Source: Saccharospirillum mangrovi (GTDB lineage: Bacteria > Pseudomonadota > Gammaproteobacteria > Pseudomonadales > Natronospirillaceae). From it: 64,000 nt of DNA. The stretch's first letter is position 1. The number at the start of each line of letters is the position of its first letter. Below the pieces are notes generated by a model, which had not been told where the DNA came from, ran no database searches, and saw only the letters and a list, made by a program, of their open reading frames with translations. The position numbers were made by a program, and so were the translations under genes. The DNA is taken from positions 990,001 through 1,054,000 of the forward strand of contig NZ_CP031415.1 in NCBI RefSeq assembly GCF_003367315.1, written 5' to 3'. Below are positions 9,486 through 17,870 of this stretch, piece after piece.

Positions 9486-10406
9486 ATGAACATCATAGTG
9501 GTTAGCCGACGGCACGGTCGGTCTCGAACGATTACATTTTCGGCTTTGGTGACGATGCTGACACTCGGCGTTGTCAGCTTGGTCACCTTGGCGGTGCTGT
9601 CCATTCAATGGATACGCGCCAGTGAGCCGTCCATCATTGATATCCAGGCTGTTAAACAGTGGCAGCAGCGTTTGGTCAGTCAGGAAAGCGAACTGGACCG
9701 AACGCGGGCTCACACTGAAGAACAGATTCGAGCACTCACCGTTAAATTGGCGGAATTGCAGTCTCGTTTGACTCGACTGGATGCGCTCGGTGAACGTCTG
9801 GTCGATGTTGCTGAGCTGGATGACGGCGAATTTGATTTCACCATTCCGCCTGGCGTCGGTGGCCCTGAAACCGAAGCGGGCAGTTATACCCCTCCTGATA
9901 TCGTTGGCGCTCTGGATAGCCTCTCTTCAATGATCGACGACCGTGAGCAACAACTCTCGGTACTGAATTCGTTGTTGGGTGATCGTAAAATTCAGTCCGC
10001 TACCTTTGTTGCTGGTCGTCCGATTGAGCGCGGCTGGATGAGTTCCCGTTATGGTTACCGGAACGATCCCTTTACCGGCGAAGTGGCTTGGCACGACGGT
10101 GTCGACTTTGCAGGTAAAGATGGTTCCAACATCATCGCTGTGGCTGCTGGTGTCGTGACCTGGGCCAGTGAACGATACGGCTACGGCAACCTGGTTGAGA
10201 TTAACCACGGTAATGGTTATGTCACACGCTATGGCCACGCCAAGGAAATTCTGGTCAATGTGGGTGATGTCGTTAAGAAAAATGACGTTATTGCATTGAT
10301 GGGTAGCACCGGTCGTTCTACCGGTCCTCACACCCACTTCGAGGTTCACCACCGCGGCCGTTCAGTCGATCCGGCTGAATACATCAACCGCGTCGCACGC
10401 TTCTAA
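9486..10406 (+). CDS. Membrane-anchored M23 (LytM) peptidase
   Basis: 306 residues. An N-terminal basic stretch and one membrane span (about residues 19-40) are followed by a predicted coiled coil (about 55-105) and a C-terminal LytM domain. The catalytic zinc ligands appear intact: HDGVDF, YGHAKEI, and HTHFEVH. Enzymes of this layout cut peptidoglycan cross-links in the periplasm or serve as activators. The position between lpxC and secA is as in pseudomonads, but the DUF721 (DciA) gene often found between lpxC and this gene is absent. The ATG is 13 bp after lpxC. Confidence 0.85.
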   Translation: MNIIVVSRRHGRSRTITFSALVTMLTLGVVSLVTLAVLSIQWIRASEPSIIDIQAVKQWQQRLVSQESELDRTRAHTEEQIRALTVKLAELQSRLTRLDALGERLVDVAELDDGEFDFTIPPGVGGPETEAGSYTPPDIVGALDSLSSMIDDREQQLSVLNSLLGDRKIQSATFVAGRPIERGWMSSRYGYRNDPFTGEVAWHDGVDFAGKDGSNIIAVAAGVVTWASERYGYGNLVEINHGNGYVTRYGHAKEILVNVGDVVKKNDVIALMGSTGRSTGPHTHFEVHHRGRSVDPAEYINRVARF

Positions 10407-10407
10407 A

Positions 10408-10445
10408 CGTTTTCGGCCGAGCACCCTCGTACTCGGCCGAAAACG
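10408..10445. repeat. 14-bp inverted repeat after the M23 gene
   Basis: Just after the peptidase stop, CGTTTTCGGCCGAG (10408-10421) and CTCGGCCGAAAACG (10432-10445) form a perfect 14-bp stem with a 10-nt loop. No U-tract follows on the plus strand, so it is not a canonical terminator. It may still stop or protect the upstream transcript, because secA appears to have its own promoter about 50 bp later. Confidence 0.6.
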
Positions 10446-10494
10446 CTTCCACTTCCAGCGAACATCGGATCCCTTTGATTCTTCGCCAATTTCA

Positions 10495-10523
10495 AAGACA
10501 AACGCACTTGCAGTCAGTATAGT
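10495..10523 (+). promoter_or_regulatory. Candidate sigma-70 promoter for secA
   Basis: AAGACA (10495-10500) and TATAGT (10518-10523) are spaced by 17 bp and sit 48 bp before the preferred secA ATG. The alternative upstream TTG start at 10542 would leave only a short leader. Assigned by consensus and position alone. Confidence 0.45.
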
Positions 10524-10571
10524 GGGCCACCACTTAAGTCTTTGAATCCAATCCAAAAACGACGCTTTCCT

Positions 10572-13307
10572 ATGTTCACCACTCTGATCCGAAAGGTGGT
10601 CGGTACCAAGAACGACCGCGAAGTTAAGCGGTTGAGCCGCTTAGTTCAACGTATTAATGCCCTTGAGCCAGACATGCAGGCTCTTTCCGATGACGCCATT
10701 CGCGCTAAAACCGCTGAGTTTCGTCAGCGTCTGGAAACGGGTGAAACACTGGATTCCCTTCTGACTGAAGCCTTTGCGCTGGTTCGCGAAGCCAGCCGTC
10801 GAACGCTGGGACTGCGTCATTTTGACGTCCAGTTGATCGGCGGCATGGTGCTGCACGCGGGCAAAATTGCCGAGATGAAAACCGGTGAAGGTAAGACACT
10901 GGTCGCCACCTTGGCGGTCTATCTCAATGCGTTACCCGGCAAGGGCGTTCACGTCATCACCGTCAACGATTATTTGGCGCGGCGCGATTCCGAATGGATG
11001 CGGCCACTTTATGAAGCGCTGGGTATGAGCGTGGGCGTGGTGGTTTCCCGCCAGGAACCGGCTGAAAAACGCGCTGCCTACGAAGCTGACATCACTTACG
11101 GCACCAACAACGAATTCGGCTTTGACTATCTGCGCGACAACATGGCGTTCAGCCTGGCCGACAAATATCAGCGCGGCCAGCCGTACGGCATTGTCGATGA
11201 AGTGGACTCCATCCTGATCGATGAAGCCCGGACGCCGTTGATCATTTCCGGTGCCGCGGAAGATTCCAGCGAACGCTATCTGCAGATCAACAAGCTGATC
11301 CCGTCTCTCATCCGCGCCTATGAAGCCAACGAAGGCGAAGAGGCGAAAGCGGGTGATTTTCTGGTCGATGAAAAGAACCGCACCATTGAGTTGACTGAGC
11401 AGGGCCACGAAAAGATTGAGCAGCTGTTGCAGCAGGCCGGCTTGTTGCCGGAAGGTGAATCGCTCTATGCACCGCATAACTTATTGCTGTTCCATCACGT
11501 CACAGCGGGCTTGAAAGCGCATCACCTGTTCCATCGCAATGTCGATTACATCGTCCAGGACGCCCAGGTCATCATCGTGGACGAACACACCGGCCGTACC
11601 ATGCCGGGTCGACGCTGGAGCGACGGTCTGCACCAGGCGGTTGAAGCCAAAGAAGGCCTGCAGGTTCAGAAAGAAAATCAGACGCTGGCCTCCACGACCT
11701 TCCAGAACTATTTCCGCCTGTACGAAAAATTGTCCGGTATGACCGGTACTGCCGACACCGAAGCTTTTGAGTTAAATCAGATCTACGGTCTGGACGTGGT
11801 GGTGATTCCGACCAACAAGCCGGTGTCCCGTACCGATAAAAACGATCTCATCTATCTGACCGAGCGGGAAAAATACAACGCCGTTATCGAAGACATCATT
11901 GCCGAGCGCGATAAAGGCAGGCCGGTGTTGGTGGGTACCGCGTCGGTCGAAGCGTCCGAACGCATTTCCGAAGCGCTGACGAAAGCCAAGATCGAACACA
12001 ACGTACTCAACGCCAAGCAACACGACCGTGAAGCGGATGTGATCGCTCAGGCCGGTCGCCCCGGCGCGGTGACCATCGCCACCAACATGGCCGGTCGAGG
12101 CACCGACATCGTGCTGGGTGGTAACTGGAAAAACGAAGCCGAAAAACTCGACAACCCGAGCCAGGCCGATCTCGATAAGCTTCAGGCCCAATGGCAGGAA
12201 TTGAACCGCCAGGTGTTGGACGCGGGCGGTTTACACATCATTGGTACCGAACGCCACGAAAGCCGACGCATCGACAACCAGTTGCGTGGTCGCGCCGGTC
12301 GTCAAGGCGATCAGGGTTCGTCGCGTTTCTTCCTGTCGATGGAAGACAACCTGATGCGCATTTTTATGCCGCCGCGCATGAAAGGCATGATGCAGTCGCT
12401 GGGCATGAAAGAAGGTGAAGCCATCGAAGCCCGGATGGTGACCAACGCCATTGAGAAGGCACAGCGCAAAGTCGAGAACCGCAACTTCGATATTCGTAAA
12501 CAGTTGTTGGAATACGACGACGTTGCCAACGATCAACGTCAGGTGGTGTACCAGCAGCGCGATGAGCTGATGGCGTCTGAATCCATCGAAGATGTGATCG
12601 ACAACATCCGTACCGATATCGTCGATTCAGAAATCAGTTACTACATCCCGCCGCAAAGTTTGCCGGAACAATGGGACGTTGCCGAACTGGAAAAAGCGCT
12701 GCAGCGTGAATTCGCCGTCGAGCTGCCGGTGCAACAGTGGCTGGATGATGACGACCATTTGAGCGAAGAAGGCGTCCGCGAACGAATTCAGCAAGCGGTG
12801 CACGAACGTTACAAAGAAAAAGAAGCCGTGGCGGGCGCTCAGGCGCTGCGTCAATTTGAAAAGCAAGTCATGTTGCAGGTGCTCGATCAACATTGGAAAG
12901 AGCATTTGTACAACATGGACCACTTGCGTCAGGGCATTCACTTGCGCGGTTACGCGCAGCGCAATCCCAAGCAGGAATACAAACGCGAATCCTTTGAGCT
13001 GTTCCAGTCCATGCTGGAGCAGGTCAAGGCCGATACCATTCGCATTTTGTCGAACGTTCGGGTGCGGACACCGGAAGAAGCCGCTGATGAAGAGCGTAAG
13101 CGTCGTGAGGCCGCTCTGGCCCGGATGCGCTTCCAGCACGCCCAAGCCTCGGCCATGGCTGACGCCAATGCCGGGCCAGCTGATCAACCGGCTGGCGTTG
13201 CAACCGCGCAACCGCAAACACGCCAGGGCCAGAAAGTCGGGCGTAACGAACTGTGCCCGTGCGGTTCCGGCAAGAAATACAAGCACTGTCACGGCAAGTT
13301 GAACTGA
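10572..13307 (+). CDS. secA: Preprotein translocase ATPase SecA
   Basis: Motor ATPase that drives proteins through SecYEG. From the ATG at 10572 the product is 911 residues and opens [17 protein letters not shown], matching SecA N-termini, so I prefer it to the in-frame TTG at 10542. The Walker A is [13 protein letters not shown]. Other marks are the [19 protein letters not shown] Walker B region, [15 protein letters not shown] in the second nucleotide domain, and [13 protein letters not shown]. The C-terminal tail carries the zinc-binding [12 protein letters not shown] motif used for SecB and lipid contact. It is complete. Confidence 0.97.
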   Translation: MFTTLIRKVVGTKNDREVKRLSRLVQRINALEPDMQALSDDAIRAKTAEFRQRLETGETLDSLLTEAFALVREASRRTLGLRHFDVQLIGGMVLHAGKIAEMKTGEGKTLVATLAVYLNALPGKGVHVITVNDYLARRDSEWMRPLYEALGMSVGVVVSRQEPAEKRAAYEADITYGTNNEFGFDYLRDNMAFSLADKYQRGQPYGIVDEVDSILIDEARTPLIISGAAEDSSERYLQINKLIPSLIRAYEANEGEEAKAGDFLVDEKNRTIELTEQGHEKIEQLLQQAGLLPEGESLYAPHNLLLFHHVTAGLKAHHLFHRNVDYIVQDAQVIIVDEHTGRTMPGRRWSDGLHQAVEAKEGLQVQKENQTLASTTFQNYFRLYEKLSGMTGTADTEAFELNQIYGLDVVVIPTNKPVSRTDKNDLIYLTEREKYNAVIEDIIAERDKGRPVLVGTASVEASERISEALTKAKIEHNVLNAKQHDREADVIAQAGRPGAVTIATNMAGRGTDIVLGGNWKNEAEKLDNPSQADLDKLQAQWQELNRQVLDAGGLHIIGTERHESRRIDNQLRGRAGRQGDQGSSRFFLSMEDNLMRIFMPPRMKGMMQSLGMKEGEAIEARMVTNAIEKAQRKVENRNFDIRKQLLEYDDVANDQRQVVYQQRDELMASESIEDVIDNIRTDIVDSEISYYIPPQSLPEQWDVAELEKALQREFAVELPVQQWLDDDDHLSEEGVRERIQQAVHERYKEKEAVAGAQALRQFEKQVMLQVLDQHWKEHLYNMDHLRQGIHLRGYAQRNPKQEYKRESFELFQSMLEQVKADTIRILSNVRVRTPEEAADEERKRREAALARMRFQHAQASAMADANAGPADQPAGVATAQPQTRQGQKVGRNELCPCGSGKKYKHCHGKLN

Positions 13308-13316
13308 GGAAAGGCC

Positions 13317-14537
13317 ATGGCCGTTGGTGAAGGTTTAACGGGAGTGTTGTTGCCCATCGCCGGTGTTGACATCGGCGTGGCGCAAGCGGGCATCAAGCGC
13401 GTTGGACGAACCGATCTGGTGGTGTTCCGCCTGGCCGACGGTGCAAGAACCGCGGGTGTGTTCACGACCAACGCGTTTTGTGCAGCACCGGTTCAAGTGG
13501 CTAAGGCGCACTTGCAGTCTCAGCCGCCCCAACTCTGGTTGATCAACACCGGCAATGCCAACGCCGGTACCGGCGCCCGTGGCTTGAAAGACGCCAACGA
13601 CAGCTGTCAGGAACTGGGCCGCTTAACCGATTTGCCGAGTGAGTCGGTATTACCGTTTTCCACCGGAGTCATCGGTGAGTATCTGCCGATGGATCGTTTG
13701 TTGGCCGGCTTGCCCAACGCCCTGGATGATCTGAAAGCAGACAATTGGCAAGCCGCCGCACGCGGCATCATGACAACCGATACCCGCCCCAAAGGCCTGT
13801 CGTGTGAAATCGAACTTGATGGCGAGCGCATTCGCATCACCGGCATCGCCAAGGGTTCGGGTATGATTAAACCGAACATGGCTACCATGCTGTCGTTCGT
13901 CGCCACCGATGCTAAAGTCGCGCCTGCCTTATTGGATTCATTGTTACGCGACGCAGTGAACGCCAGTTTCAATCGCATCACCGTCGACAGCGACACCTCC
14001 ACCAACGACGCCTGCATGTTGGTCGCCACCGGCCAGGCAGCGGTCAGTGAGATCGATTCACCACAGCACCCAAGCTACGACGCTTTCCGCGATGCCTTGA
14101 TCGACGTTATGCGCGGCCTGGCTCACGAAATCGTGCGCGACGGCGAAGGCGCCACCAAATTTATCGAGATAGCCGTTGAGCAGGCAGCGTCGACCGACGA
14201 AGCGTTGGCCGTGGCTTACACCATTGCACACAGCCCGCTGGTAAAAACGGCACTGACGGCGTCAGACGCCAACTGGGGGCGCATTCTGGCGGCGGTTGGT
14301 CGCAGTGGCCTGGCCGACCTGGATGTCGACAAAGTGGATATCTGGCTGGACGACATTCAAATCGTAGCCCAGGGCGAGCGCGCCGCCGACTACACCGAAG
14401 CGGCGGGCAGCGCGGTTATGCGTCAGGAAGAATTGACCATTCGGGTGGTGTTGAATCGCGGTCCGGTAGCCGATCGAGTCTGGACCACGGATCTGTCCTA
14501 CGAATACATCCGCATCAACGCGGAATATCGCACCTGA
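13317..14537 (+). CDS. argJ: Bifunctional ornithine acetyltransferase / N-acetylglutamate synthase
   Basis: Recycles the acetyl group in arginine synthesis and can make N-acetylglutamate from acetyl-CoA. The 406-residue precursor self-cleaves before a nucleophilic threonine. The expected site is in KGSGMIKPNMATMLSF, where the family cuts between Ala and Thr. TTDTRPK and the C-terminal SYEYIRINAEYRT end are also typical. The gene lies 9 bp after secA and ends 1 bp before mutT, so these are probably one transcript. Confidence 0.95.
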   Translation: MAVGEGLTGVLLPIAGVDIGVAQAGIKRVGRTDLVVFRLADGARTAGVFTTNAFCAAPVQVAKAHLQSQPPQLWLINTGNANAGTGARGLKDANDSCQELGRLTDLPSESVLPFSTGVIGEYLPMDRLLAGLPNALDDLKADNWQAAARGIMTTDTRPKGLSCEIELDGERIRITGIAKGSGMIKPNMATMLSFVATDAKVAPALLDSLLRDAVNASFNRITVDSDTSTNDACMLVATGQAAVSEIDSPQHPSYDAFRDALIDVMRGLAHEIVRDGEGATKFIEIAVEQAASTDEALAVAYTIAHSPLVKTALTASDANWGRILAAVGRSGLADLDVDKVDIWLDDIQIVAQGERAADYTEAAGSAVMRQEELTIRVVLNRGPVADRVWTTDLSYEYIRINAEYRT

Positions 14538-14538
14538 T

Positions 14539-14952
14539 ATGGCGGTCAAGACCGTACAGGTTGCCGTTGGCATGGTGTTGGATGGCGATGCCGTATTGAT
14601 CGCCAAGCGCGCCGACCACCAACATCAGGGCGGCCTGTGGGAATTTCCGGGCGGAAAAGTCGAAACTGGAGAAACGGTACCGCAGGCACTGGCGCGGGAA
14701 TTGGCCGAAGAAGTCGGCCTGACGGTCGATCCGAACACGATGATTGCGCTGACTTGTCTGGATTTTGACTACGGCGACAAGCGCGTTTTGTTGGACACCT
14801 GGATTTGCCCCGAATTCACCGGTCAGGCGCAAGGTCTGGAAGGTCAGCCGGTGCGCTGGGTGGCGGTCAATGAGCTGGATCAGTACGACTTCCCCGAAGC
14901 CAATCGCAGCTTAATTGCTCAGTTGCAGTCTTACCTCGCCACCTCAGTCTGA
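14539..14952 (+). CDS. mutT: 8-oxo-dGTP diphosphatase (Nudix)
   Basis: Removes oxidised dGTP from the nucleotide pool, preventing A:T to C:G transversions. The 137-residue product has the full Nudix box, GGKVETGETVPQALARELAEE followed by VG (about residues 37-59). WEFPGGK precedes it, and the C-terminal VRWVAVNELDQYDFPEAN is typical of MutT. It lacks the thiamine-phosphate synthase fusion found in some relatives. The start codon lies immediately after the argJ stop. Confidence 0.92.
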   Translation: MAVKTVQVAVGMVLDGDAVLIAKRADHQHQGGLWEFPGGKVETGETVPQALARELAEEVGLTVDPNTMIALTCLDFDYGDKRVLLDTWICPEFTGQAQGLEGQPVRWVAVNELDQYDFPEANRSLIAQLQSYLATSV

Positions 14953-14958
14953 CACCGC

Positions 14959-15162
14959 TCAGTGCGGGCGTTCGTCGCTCGGCGGCAAATCATCACTCAG
15001 TAATTCTTCCGCCGCTGGCTTACCTGCAATGCGATGGCTTTCACTCGCCCATTCCCCTAAATCGATCAAACGACAGCGTTCGCTGCAAAACGGGCGGTGC
15101 GGGTTGGCCGGATCGTATTTCAGAGTTTTGCGACAGGTAGGACAAGGCACTTCAACGGTCAT
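14959..15162 (-). CDS. yacG: DNA gyrase inhibitor / zinc-finger protein YacG
   Basis: Small 67-residue zinc protein; the family binds GyrB and inhibits gyrase. The zinc ligands are seen as CPTC near the N-terminus and CSERC about 20 residues later, followed by [11 protein letters not shown], which is diagnostic for the family. The ATG overlaps the coaE stop by 4 bp, so it is the last gene of the minus-strand pilBCD-coaE-yacG run. It converges on mutT with only 6 bp between stops. Confidence 0.93.
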   Translation of the reverse strand: MTVEVPCPTCRKTLKYDPANPHRPFCSERCRLIDLGEWASESHRIAGKPAAEELLSDDLPPSDERPH

Positions 15163-15776
15163 GACGTTGGCCCGGGTGGTGATTGGGTGGGCAGTTTTGC
15201 CATAAAGCTGTGGTGCAATGCAACCACAGCGGCTTCCAATTCGGCCAGGGTGCCGCTGTTGTCGATGATGTGATCGGCGCGGGCGCGTTTGTCAGCGCGG
15301 CTCATTTGTCGATCGATGATGGCTCGGGCCTGTGCCTCGCTGCCACCGTCACGCTCAATTACACGGCGAATCTGAATGTCTTCGGAAACATCAATCAGCA
15401 CGCTCTCATCGCAGCCCTGGTCCAGATCGTTCTCGAACAACAGCGGCGCCACCAACAGAGCGTAGGGTGATTGAAACGCCGCTAACTGCTGTTGCATGCG
15501 TTGGCGGATGGCCGGGTGCAATAACGCTTCCAGCCAAAGTCGTTGCTCGTCGTCCTGGAAAATGCGATCCCGCAGGGCAGCCCGATTCAAGTGACCGTCG
15601 GTCGTCAGGATGCCAGCGCCGAAATGGTCAAGGATGGCCGCCAGCGCTGGTTCGCCGGGTTCGACCACTTCGCGTGCCACCCGATCCGCATCGACGCAGC
15701 CAATGCCGAGGCGTTCGAAAATCAACGCCGCTGACGATTTGCCAGAACCGATACCGCCGGTAAGTCCAATGATCAT
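15159..15776 (-). CDS. coaE: Dephospho-CoA kinase
   Basis: Final step of coenzyme A synthesis, phosphorylating the ribose 3'-hydroxyl. The 205-residue product has the P-loop [14 protein letters not shown] at residues 4-17, a DADRVARE motif, and LFENDLD. The last few residues (TQSPPGPTS) are encoded by a 21-bp sequence that recurs exactly upstream of proA, so the tail is unlikely to be functionally conserved. It overlaps pilD and yacG by 4 bp each. Confidence 0.96.
   Translation of the reverse strand: MIIGLTGGIGSGKSSAALIFERLGIGCVDADRVAREVVEPGEPALAAILDHFGAGILTTDGHLNRAALRDRIFQDDEQRLWLEALLHPAIRQRMQQQLAAFQSPYALLVAPLLFENDLDQGCDESVLIDVSEDIQIRRVIERDGGSEAQARAIIDRQMSRADKRARADHIIDNSGTLAELEAAVVALHHSFMAKLPTQSPPGPTS
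15170..15190. repeat. Exact 21-bp repeat, copy 1 (coaE 3' end)
   Basis: This 21-bp sequence on the plus strand contains CCCGGGTGGTGATTGGGT. It is identical to 29187-29207, 14 kb away in an intergenic region. Here it forms the end of coaE, about ten codons before the stop. The two flanks differ at once on both sides. Confidence 0.8.
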
Positions 15777-16636
15777 GCCAGTCCCCTCAGATACCAGTGC
15801 ATCAACGCGTCACCCCAAAACACATACACCAGCGCCGCGCCGCACAAATAAGGACCAAACGGAATCGGCAATTGACGCTGGCGACCCATCACCGCGATGG
15901 CCGCCAAACCCAGCACCGCGCCGACGATGGCTGCAAGAAAAATGATCAGTGGCAGGCTGGCCCAACCAAACCAGGCGCCGAAGGCGGCAAAGAGTTTGAA
16001 GTCGCCGAAGCCCATGCCGTCTTTGCCGGTCAATAACTTGAACACCCAGTACAGCGACCAAAGCGACGAATAGCCCAAGGCAGCACCGAGCACGGCATCA
16101 GGCAGTGGCGTGAACAAGCCATTGAGATTCAGCAGCAATCCGACCCATAACAGCGGCAGCGTAAGCACATCGGGCAACAATTGATGGTCGATATCGATGG
16201 CGGTCAGCGTCAGCAAAGTCCAGAAAAACCCCATCAGCGCCAACGTCTGCAGGCTGGCACCGAAGCGCCAGGCCACGGCCAGCGCCAATATCGCGGCCGC
16301 TAGTTCTAACAATGGATAGCGCAGTGAAATGGGAGCCTGGCAATGTGAGCATCGACCGCGCAATACGATATAGCTGAGCAGCGGAATGTTTTCCCAGGCG
16401 CGAATGCGATGTTGGCAATGTGGGCAATGCGAATCGGGACGCATCAGATTGAATGGTTCGGAAGGCGGTAATTCCCGGCCTTCGTGCTGGGCTACATCGC
16501 GCGCCCATTGGCGTTGCATCATGATGGGTAAGCGATGAATTACGACGTTCAGAAAGCTGCCGAAAATCAGTCCGGCGAGGCCGGCAAACACCAGCAAAGT
16601 CGCCGGGCTGGCGCGCAAAATATCCAAGAGATTCAT
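15773..16636 (-). CDS. pilD: Type IV prepilin peptidase / N-methyltransferase
   Basis: Polytopic inner-membrane aspartic protease that removes the pilin leader and methylates the new N-terminus. The 287-residue product has a cytoplasmic four-cysteine motif (CPHC and CSHC, about residues 72-98). The two catalytic aspartates are in TAIDIDHQLLPD and GMGFGDFKLFAA. GSFLNVVIHRLP is near the N-terminus. It shares a 1-bp stop/start overlap with pilC and a 4-bp overlap with coaE. It probably also serves any type II secretion system in the cell. Confidence 0.96.
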   Translation of the reverse strand: MNLLDILRASPATLLVFAGLAGLIFGSFLNVVIHRLPIMMQRQWARDVAQHEGRELPPSEPFNLMRPDSHCPHCQHRIRAWENIPLLSYIVLRGRCSHCQAPISLRYPLLELAAAILALAVAWRFGASLQTLALMGFFWTLLTLTAIDIDHQLLPDVLTLPLLWVGLLLNLNGLFTPLPDAVLGAALGYSSLWSLYWVFKLLTGKDGMGFGDFKLFAAFGAWFGWASLPLIIFLAAIVGAVLGLAAIAVMGRQRQLPIPFGPYLCGAALVYVFWGDALMHWYLRGLA

Positions 16637-17859
16637 TAACCGATGACCGCTCCCAGGCGGAAGATGGGCAGATACATGGATACTACCAAACCGCCGACCA
16701 GGAGTCCCAAGACAGTCATGATCATCGGCTCCAGTAAACGGGTCAGCGAATTCACCTGCTGGTCGACCGCGCTTTCGTAGATGTCAGCGGCCTTGTTTAG
16801 CATAGATTCCAAGGTGCCGGACTGTTCACCGATGGCAACCAACTGCGTCAGCAACGCAGGAAAGCACGCATGTTGCCGCATGGCGTTAGCCAATTCCGTG
16901 CCGTTAGCAACCGTTTTGCCAACCTCAGTTATCGCTTTTTGGTAAACCCAATTACCGGCCGCGCCGGCTGCGGATTGCAAAGCATTGAACAACGGAACTC
17001 CGGCCGCAAAGGTGGTCGATAACGTTCGGGCATAACGGGCCAGGGCCGCCTGGTGCAAAACCGGCCCGAGCAGCGGTAGTTTCAATTGCAGCCTTTGCCA
17101 TGCGCGTTGCCAGTTCAGCGAACGGCGCAGTTGGAACCGCAACAAAACCGAAACCATCACCAGTCCGCCGAACAGCATCGGGCCTTTGGCCTGTAGCTGT
17201 TGCGACAGTTGAATCACCAGGGCTGTGGCGGTTGGCAAGGAGGCACCAAAGCTGGCGAACATCTCGGCAAAGGTCGGTACCACCTTGAGCAACAAGATGG
17301 CGGTCACGATGCCAGCAACCGCTAATACCAGTATCGGGTAAGTCAAAGCGCCACGAATTTGCTGGCGAATTCGTTCGGATTTTTCCAAATGCACCGCGAC
17401 CCGTTCGAGCATCACATCCAAACTGCCCGACCGTTCTCCGGCGTCAATAAGCGCGACATAGAGTGCGCTGAACTGGTCGGGGTGTTGGCGTAAGGCATCA
17501 GTAAAAGTGCTGCCGCTGGCGACCGCCTGGCTCAGTTGATTAACGAGTTGAGACAGCCGCGGTTGCGCCAACCCCTGCCGAATAATGTCGAACGCCTGCA
17601 TAAGCGGAACGCCGGCTTTGAGTAACGTCGCAAGCTGACGGGTGAACGCAGCAATGTCGGCTGGCCTGACGCTGCGTTGGCCGAAACCGAACCAGGATGT
17701 TTGCCGGTACAAGCGGATGACGCGCACCATCCCCTGGCGTTGCAACATCAGCCTGGCCAGAGTGGGCGACGAGCTGGAAATGCGGCCTTGATGTCGGAGT
17801 CCGGTGTGATCGATGGCAACAAAGTTGAACCAAATTTCCGGCGAAGGTGATTTGTTCAT
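16636..17859 (-). CDS. pilC: Type IV pilus inner-membrane platform protein PilC
   Basis: Inner-membrane platform on which the PilB and PilT ATPases act. The 407-residue product has the GspF-type duplicated domain. Each half begins with a hydrophilic segment (FTRQLATLLKAGVPL, then YARTLSTTFAAGVPL) and has membrane spans near residues 170-195, 220-240 and 375-400. The ATG at 17859 has a GGGGG ribosome site. It lies 11 bp after pilB in the same direction. Confidence 0.95.
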   Translation of the reverse strand: MNKSPSPEIWFNFVAIDHTGLRHQGRISSSSPTLARLMLQRQGMVRVIRLYRQTSWFGFGQRSVRPADIAAFTRQLATLLKAGVPLMQAFDIIRQGLAQPRLSQLVNQLSQAVASGSTFTDALRQHPDQFSALYVALIDAGERSGSLDVMLERVAVHLEKSERIRQQIRGALTYPILVLAVAGIVTAILLLKVVPTFAEMFASFGASLPTATALVIQLSQQLQAKGPMLFGGLVMVSVLLRFQLRRSLNWQRAWQRLQLKLPLLGPVLHQAALARYARTLSTTFAAGVPLFNALQSAAGAAGNWVYQKAITEVGKTVANGTELANAMRQHACFPALLTQLVAIGEQSGTLESMLNKAADIYESAVDQQVNSLTRLLEPMIMTVLGLLVGGLVVSMYLPIFRLGAVIG

Positions 17860-17870
17860 GGTGCCCCCTT

